NCBI GenBank assembly: GCA_050953105.1
Contig: JBMNMA010000001.1
Coordinates: forward strand, 372,001 to 436,000
Reading direction: 5' to 3'
DNA from: UBA1206 sp050953105
GTDB lineage: Bacteria > Bacillota > Clostridia > Oscillospirales > CAG-382
Length of the DNA stretch: 64,000 bases
Below, one piece after another: positions 59,939 to 64,000 of this stretch (position 1 is its first letter; every line of letters begins with the position of its first letter). The position numbers and the translations under genes were made by a program. The notes under the pieces are model-generated. The model searched no databases. It saw nothing but the letters and a program-made list of their open reading frames with translations, and had not been told where the DNA came from.

Positions 59939-61723
59939 TTATTTTTCCTCTCCTTTTACCGTAATACCCAATTCGTCAAGCGCCTTCTGATTTACCTTAG
60001 TGGGGCATTCGGTCATGGGTTCGCTGGCGTTTTGCATTTTGGGGTAGGCCACAACCTCCCTTAACGACGACGCCGAAAGCATTTGCATTACCAGCCGGTC
60101 AAGGCCAAGTCCCATTCCCCCGTGGGGAGGAGCGCCGTATTTGAAGGCGTCAAGGAGGAAGCCGAATTTGGCTTTAGCCTCCTCGTCGGAAAGGCCGAGG
60201 AGCTTGAATATTCTTGCCTGAAGTTCGGGGTTTGTAATTCTGATTGAGCCGCTGGAAAGCTCGATGCCGTTTAGCACCAGGTCGTAGGCTTTTGCTCTAA
60301 CTTTTGCCCGGTCGGTTTCAAGATAGGGCAGACATTCGTCGAGGGGAGAGGTAAAGGGATGATGCATTGCCACCCATTCTCCCGATTCCTTGTCAAATTC
60401 AAAGAAGGGCATTTCCACAACCCAAAGGAACTTAAAGCCTTCCCTTTTTATGCCGATTTTGTTTGCCACCTGAACACGGATAAGGCCAAGGGTGTTTAAC
60501 ACCAGGTTTTCGTTTTTATCGGCAAGGATAAGCAATACGTCGCCGTCGGCGGCTTCTGCCTTTGCCTTTATTCCCTCAAGTTCGGCTTCGGTCATATGCT
60601 TGGTAAATGAGCCGGTCACTCCGCCGTCGGCATATTTGAGATAGCATAATCCCTTAAGACCGCAGCTCTTGGCGTATTCGGTGATTTTATCTATTTCTTT
60701 GCGGGTAAGCTTTTCGGTGGAATTTTTAACGTTTATACATCTGACCGTTCCCCCTTCGGCAACGGCAGACTCAAACACGGGGAAGGTGGAATTTTTAACC
60801 GCTTCGGTAATATCAATTAGCTCCATGCCGAATCTGATGTCGGGCTTGTCGCTGCCGAAGCGTTCCATAACCTCTTTATAGGTAAAACGCTCGATTGGTG
60901 TAGGGATGTCAATATCAAGGGTTTCCTTGAAAAGCCGCTTGATAAATCCTTCGGTAAGGGCAAGAATGTCCTCCATATCCACAAAGGACATTTCAAAGTC
61001 TATCTGGGTAAATTCGGGCTGACGGTCGGCACGCAGGTCCTCGTCCCTGAAGCAGCGGGCGATTTGGACATACCTGTCAAACCCGGCCACCATTGAAATC
61101 TGCTTGTAAAGCTGGGGCGACTGGGGGAGGGCGTAGAAGGAGCCTTTATGAACCCGTGAAGGCACAAGATAGTCCCTTGCCCCTTCGGGGGTGGACTTTA
61201 TAAGCATTGGGGTTTCGATTTCCACAAAGCCGTTTTCGTGAAAATAATCCCTTGTGACTTTAGCCACCTTACTTCTGAAAATAATATTGTTTTGAAGGGT
61301 AGGCCTGCGCAGGTCAAGGTAGCGGTATTTCATTCGCAAATCTTCGCCGGCGTTGGTGGTGTCGGTAACCTCAAAGGGGGGTGTTTCGCTTTGGGCAAGG
61401 ATTTTAAGTTCGGTTACATCAATTTCCACGTTCCCGGTGGGAATGTTGGGGTTTTTGGATGCCCGTTCCCTTACAATACCCCTTGCGAAAAGCACAAATT
61501 CGCTCCTTACGGTTGACGCCTTTTCAAAAATTGCCCTGTCGGTTTTATCGTCAAAGGCAAGCTGGACAATGCCTGTCCTGTCCCGCAGGTCGATAAATAT
61601 GAGCTGCCCTAAGTCCCGCTGTTTTCCGCACCAGCCGGCCACGGCAACTTCTTTTCCGATAAGATTTTCATTAATATTCCCGCAGTAATGGCTCCGGCGG
61701 GAGTTGCCTAATAACTCTGCCAT
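59939..61723 (-). CDS. aspS: Aspartate-tRNA ligase
   Basis: 594 residues, bacterial type with the GAD insertion (residues about 290-410). OB-fold anticodon domain at 15-105, class II motif 2 CFRDEDLRADRQPEFTQIDF (in part RDEDLRADRQPEFTQ), motif 3 GLGLDRLVMQML. Charges tRNA-Asp, probably also tRNA-Asn. Ribosome site AAAGGAAAATAT. Confidence 0.97.
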   Translation of the reverse strand: MAELLGNSRRSHYCGNINENLIGKEVAVAGWCGKQRDLGQLIFIDLRDRTGIVQLAFDDKTDRAIFEKASTVRSEFVLFARGIVRERASKNPNIPTGNVEIDVTELKILAQSETPPFEVTDTTNAGEDLRMKYRYLDLRRPTLQNNIIFRSKVAKVTRDYFHENGFVEIETPMLIKSTPEGARDYLVPSRVHKGSFYALPQSPQLYKQISMVAGFDRYVQIARCFRDEDLRADRQPEFTQIDFEMSFVDMEDILALTEGFIKRLFKETLDIDIPTPIERFTYKEVMERFGSDKPDIRFGMELIDITEAVKNSTFPVFESAVAEGGTVRCINVKNSTEKLTRKEIDKITEYAKSCGLKGLCYLKYADGGVTGSFTKHMTEAELEGIKAKAEAADGDVLLILADKNENLVLNTLGLIRVQVANKIGIKREGFKFLWVVEMPFFEFDKESGEWVAMHHPFTSPLDECLPYLETDRAKVRAKAYDLVLNGIELSSGSIRITNPELQARIFKLLGLSDEEAKAKFGFLLDAFKYGAPPHGGMGLGLDRLVMQMLSASSLREVVAYPKMQNASEPMTECPTKVNQKALDELGITVKGEEK

Positions 61724-61755
61724 ATATTTTCCTTTCGGCGAATATCCGCCTTTTT

Positions 61756-63015
61756 CTATTTGAGTATTTTAATAAATCCTTCGGACGATAAGGGAATTTG
61801 CGCTTCTTCCCCGCTTTGTAGGTTTTTAAGCTTTGCAAAACCTGCTTCAAGCTCGTTGTCGCCCATAACGCAGACATAGGTGTATCCGCCCTTGTCGGCA
61901 TACTTCATCTGGGCCTTGGCCGAACGGCCGGTTAAATCGGTATCGCAGGCTATGCCCTCTTTACGCAGTTTTTCGCAAAGCTCAAGGGCGAAAGCGGCGG
62001 CTTTGCTCCCCAAAGGGGCAAGATACAGCACCGGTTTATCGGTAGCGGCATCTACGGCGCCGTCTGATTCCATGGCAAGAATAAGTCTTGACAGTCCGGC
62101 GGCAAAGCCTATGGCAGGCAGTTCCGGGCCGCCCAGCTCGGCGATAAGTCCGTTGTATCTTCCGCCGGCGGCGATGGTGGACTGGGCGCCTATGCCTGTG
62201 TGGACGAATTCAAACACAGTGCCGGTGTAATAGTCAAGCCCTCTTACGCATTTGGGGTCTTCTATATATCTTACACCCGAATTCTTAATTAAACCTTTAA
62301 GGTTTTCGTAATGATTTTTACAGCCTTCGCACAAATAGTCGGTGGTTTTGGGGGCATTTTTAGCAAGCCTTGAGCATTCCTCCTCTTTGCAGTCGAGAAT
62401 CCTTAAGGGATTGGTTTCAAGCCTGCCTTTGCAGGTGTCGCAAAGCTCATTATAATGCTCATTGAAATAGGCTTTTAACGCCGCCCTGTAAACAGGACGG
62501 CATTCGGGACAGCCTATGGAATTTAAATGCAGGGTGTAATTTTTTATTCCAAGCTCTGAAATTACCGAATTGGCAAGGAAAATGGCCTCGGCGTCGGCAT
62601 AAGGGGTGTTTGCCCCCATAATTTCGCAGCCGAACTGGAAAAATTCACGGCTTCTCCCCGCCTGGGGCTTTTCATACCTGAAAAAGTTGGAAAGATAATA
62701 TAACTTAAGCGGCAGGGCGCCGGCATACAGTCCGTTTTCCACCACCGCTCTGCAGACACAGGCGGTGCCCTCGGGCCGTAATGTCATTGACCGGCCCTCT
62801 TTGTCCTGGAAGGTATACATTTCCTTCTGGACAATGTCGGTGGTGTCCCCCACCCCTCTTACAAACAGTTCGGTGTATTCAAAGGTGGGAAAACGGATTT
62901 CGGAAAATCCGTACAGCTTACCCTGCCGGCGGCAGACAGACTCAACCCGTTGCCACAAAGGGGTTTCGGACGGGAGAATGTCCGATGTGCCACGGGGCTT
63001 TTTTATGTCAGGCAT
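61756..63015 (-). CDS. hisS: Histidine-tRNA ligase
   Basis: 419 residues. Motif 1 region, motif 2 FRYEKPQAGRSREFFQFG (in part), His motif LDYYTGTVFEF, motif 3 AAGLSRLIL, then the anticodon domain (about 325-415). Charges tRNA-His. Start overlaps the methylglyoxal synthase-like stop by one base; aspS follows after 32 bases. Confidence 0.97.
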   Translation of the reverse strand: MPDIKKPRGTSDILPSETPLWQRVESVCRRQGKLYGFSEIRFPTFEYTELFVRGVGDTTDIVQKEMYTFQDKEGRSMTLRPEGTACVCRAVVENGLYAGALPLKLYYLSNFFRYEKPQAGRSREFFQFGCEIMGANTPYADAEAIFLANSVISELGIKNYTLHLNSIGCPECRPVYRAALKAYFNEHYNELCDTCKGRLETNPLRILDCKEEECSRLAKNAPKTTDYLCEGCKNHYENLKGLIKNSGVRYIEDPKCVRGLDYYTGTVFEFVHTGIGAQSTIAAGGRYNGLIAELGGPELPAIGFAAGLSRLILAMESDGAVDAATDKPVLYLAPLGSKAAAFALELCEKLRKEGIACDTDLTGRSAKAQMKYADKGGYTYVCVMGDNELEAGFAKLKNLQSGEEAQIPLSSEGFIKILK

Positions 63016-63425
63016 TATTTGCGTTTCTCCTTCTTGATGTTTTCACGCCAGTCAAGGTCGCCTCTTTCAAGGGCGAACAGCAGTGCCTCGGCGGTGGCGA
63101 TATTGGTGGCTACGGGGACATTATACATATCGCAAAGGCGGATAAGGTTCATAATCCCCCCGGAATATTCTTCTTCGTTGTTGGGGTCGCCGAAATAAAT
63201 AAGCAGGTCAACCTCATTATAGGCAATACGTGAGGCTATCTGGTCACTGCCTCCCCGGGCGCCGGTTAACAGCTTTTCGATTGTAAGGCCGGTTGCCTCG
63301 CTGATGTATTTGGCGGTTATGGCGGTGGCGCAGAGCTGGTGCCTTGAAAGAATGCCGCAGTAGGCGATGCAAAACTCGGTCATTAAGGGCTTTTTGGCGT
63401 CGCTTGAAATAATTGCGATTTCCAT
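63015..63425 (-). CDS. Methylglyoxal synthase-like protein with altered active site
   Basis: 136 residues; overall strongly like clostridial MgsA (ISEATGLTIEKLL, RIAYNEVDLLIYF, NVPVATNIATAEALL, ERGDLDWRE). But the phosphate loop GTTG is AITA (35-38), the catalytic Asp of GGDQQ is Ser60 (GGSDQ), the His of the DP...H block is Tyr87 and the following Asp is Gly90. So it probably no longer makes methylglyoxal from DHAP; it may bind a ligand. The position after a MinD-like gene is that of mgsA in Firmicutes. Confidence 0.8.
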   Translation of the reverse strand: MEIAIISSDAKKPLMTEFCIAYCGILSRHQLCATAITAKYISEATGLTIEKLLTGARGGSDQIASRIAYNEVDLLIYFGDPNNEEEYSGGIMNLIRLCDMYNVPVATNIATAEALLFALERGDLDWRENIKKEKRK

Positions 63426-63470
63426 ATTGTAACCGATCCTTTCGTTTAGCGGTATACGGTGGACATTTAT

Positions 63471-64000
63471 TCAGTCAATAATTAACGGATAATGCTTTTT
63501 GCTTTTGGGCTTTTCCACGTTGTGGAACAGTGGAACGTTTTTGCCGGTTATGCGGCAGGCAATGTTGTATATTGCCGCTTCATAGGGGGATGCAACCTTG
63601 TCGTCGGTGGAAAAGGCGGTAAGTCCGCTTTCCTGGTCAATAAGCACGTTTTTGTCAAAGGGGATAACCCCCAAAAGCCTTATGGCGGAAAGGTTTATAA
63701 GCTCATAAACTGTGGGCAGCGCCTCTTCCCGGGCAAAATCCGGGCGGTAGCAGTTTACTATAAGCCTAAGATTGCGAAACCCCAATGACCTTAGCTTTAT
63801 TCCCGTCTTTTCGGCGGCCCTTATAGACATGGACTGGTGGAGGGATACCACCAGCGCATCGTCTGCGGCGGAAGCGAAGGCAAGGTAATAGGGGGTTTCT
63901 TCCGCCGAGGAATCGATGATTATATAGTCAAACATGGTGCGAAGGGTTTTGAAAAGGTCTATAAATGTACTTGCGGGTAATATTTTTTCGGGTTTCCACA
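63471..64000 (-). CDS. MinD/ParA-like P-loop ATPase (N-terminus cut by window edge)
   Basis: The frame is open to the right edge (176 codons seen). FDYIIIDSSAEETPYYLAFA aligns with the MinD Walker B/switch II (DYIIIDSPAGIE), with Ser-Ala in place of Pro-Ala-Gly; LVVSLHQSMSIRAAEK and NLRLIVNCYR are the following MinD/CpsD blocks. An ATG at 63935 is internal, not the start. The P-loop is outside the window. No C-terminal amphipathic helix typical of MinD is obvious, so another ParA/MinD-like role is possible. Confidence 0.7.
   Translation of the reverse strand, partial: WKPEKILPASTFIDLFKTLRTMFDYIIIDSSAEETPYYLAFASAADDALVVSLHQSMSIRAAEKTGIKLRSLGFRNLRLIVNCYRPDFAREEALPTVYELINLSAIRLLGVIPFDKNVLIDQESGLTAFSTDDKVASPYEAAIYNIACRITGKNVPLFHNVEKPKSKKHYPLIID

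Overview
The window looks like chromosomal DNA of an anaerobic, low-to-medium GC Clostridia, probably Oscillospirales/Ruminococcaceae-like. The support is a Spo0A homologue, a clostridial-style sepF-yggT-divIVA-ileS cluster, split transketolase, many Ser/Glu-rich surface proteins and lipoproteins, a 2x[4Fe-4S] ferredoxin, AGGAGG-type ribosome sites, and sigma-A promoters with 16-17 bp spacers. I see no prophage, insertion sequence or CRISPR array.

Layout. 1-4.7 kb: an ADP-ribosylglycohydrolase cut by the left edge, diverging from an FkbM methyltransferase, then flavoprotein-galK-walJ. 4.8-14.1 kb (minus strand): an 1827-residue secreted subtilisin-like protease with a dockerin, an MntP-like membrane protein, TrmN6, a ferredoxin, and two degenerate envelope/signalling proteins (LytR-CpsA-Psr-like and histidine-kinase-like). 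14.2-15.6 kb: tRNA-Pro(GGG) and a decayed segment of gene remnants around one intact PPOX-type flavoprotein, flanked by a 16-bp direct repeat. 15.8-24.9 kb: an apparent carbohydrate/nucleoside island made of a divergent AraC regulator, a nucleoside hydrolase, a solute-binding lipoprotein without permeases, two paralogous beta-helix lipoproteins, an MGH1-like glycosidase and a cell-wall-anchored protein. A 500-base gap follows that holds a candidate structured RNA with its own terminator. 25.4-35.0 kb: rlmB, a P-type-ATPase-like protein without the catalytic Asp, an EF-G paralogue, an AlgX/DHHW-like lipoprotein, a Spo0A whose receiver lacks the phospho-acceptor Asp, and a DUF4434 protein. 35.0-50.3 kb: dapA (minus), then queA and a long plus-strand housekeeping run: miaA, an HlyD-like protein, yggS, sepF, yggT, divIVA, ileS, lspA, an RluA-family synthase, split transketolase, a Nif3-like protein and rqcH. 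50.3-53.1 kb: a sirtuin and a U32 peptidase. 53.2-64.0 kb (minus): a MinD-like ATPase cut by the right edge, a degenerate methylglyoxal synthase, hisS, aspS, and a Gld-type ABC exporter module (ATPase, permease, GldG, DUF4340) ending in a lipoprotein.

A theme of the window is proteins that keep a family fold but lose catalytic residues: Spo0A receiver, P-type ATPase, methylglyoxal synthase, kinase-like and LCP-like proteins. I regard the Spo0A variant, the pseudo-P-type ATPase, the orphan-SBP/beta-helix island and the putative RNA at about 24.96-25.15 kb as the best candidates for something not yet described. All assignments come from reading motifs; no database search was run.
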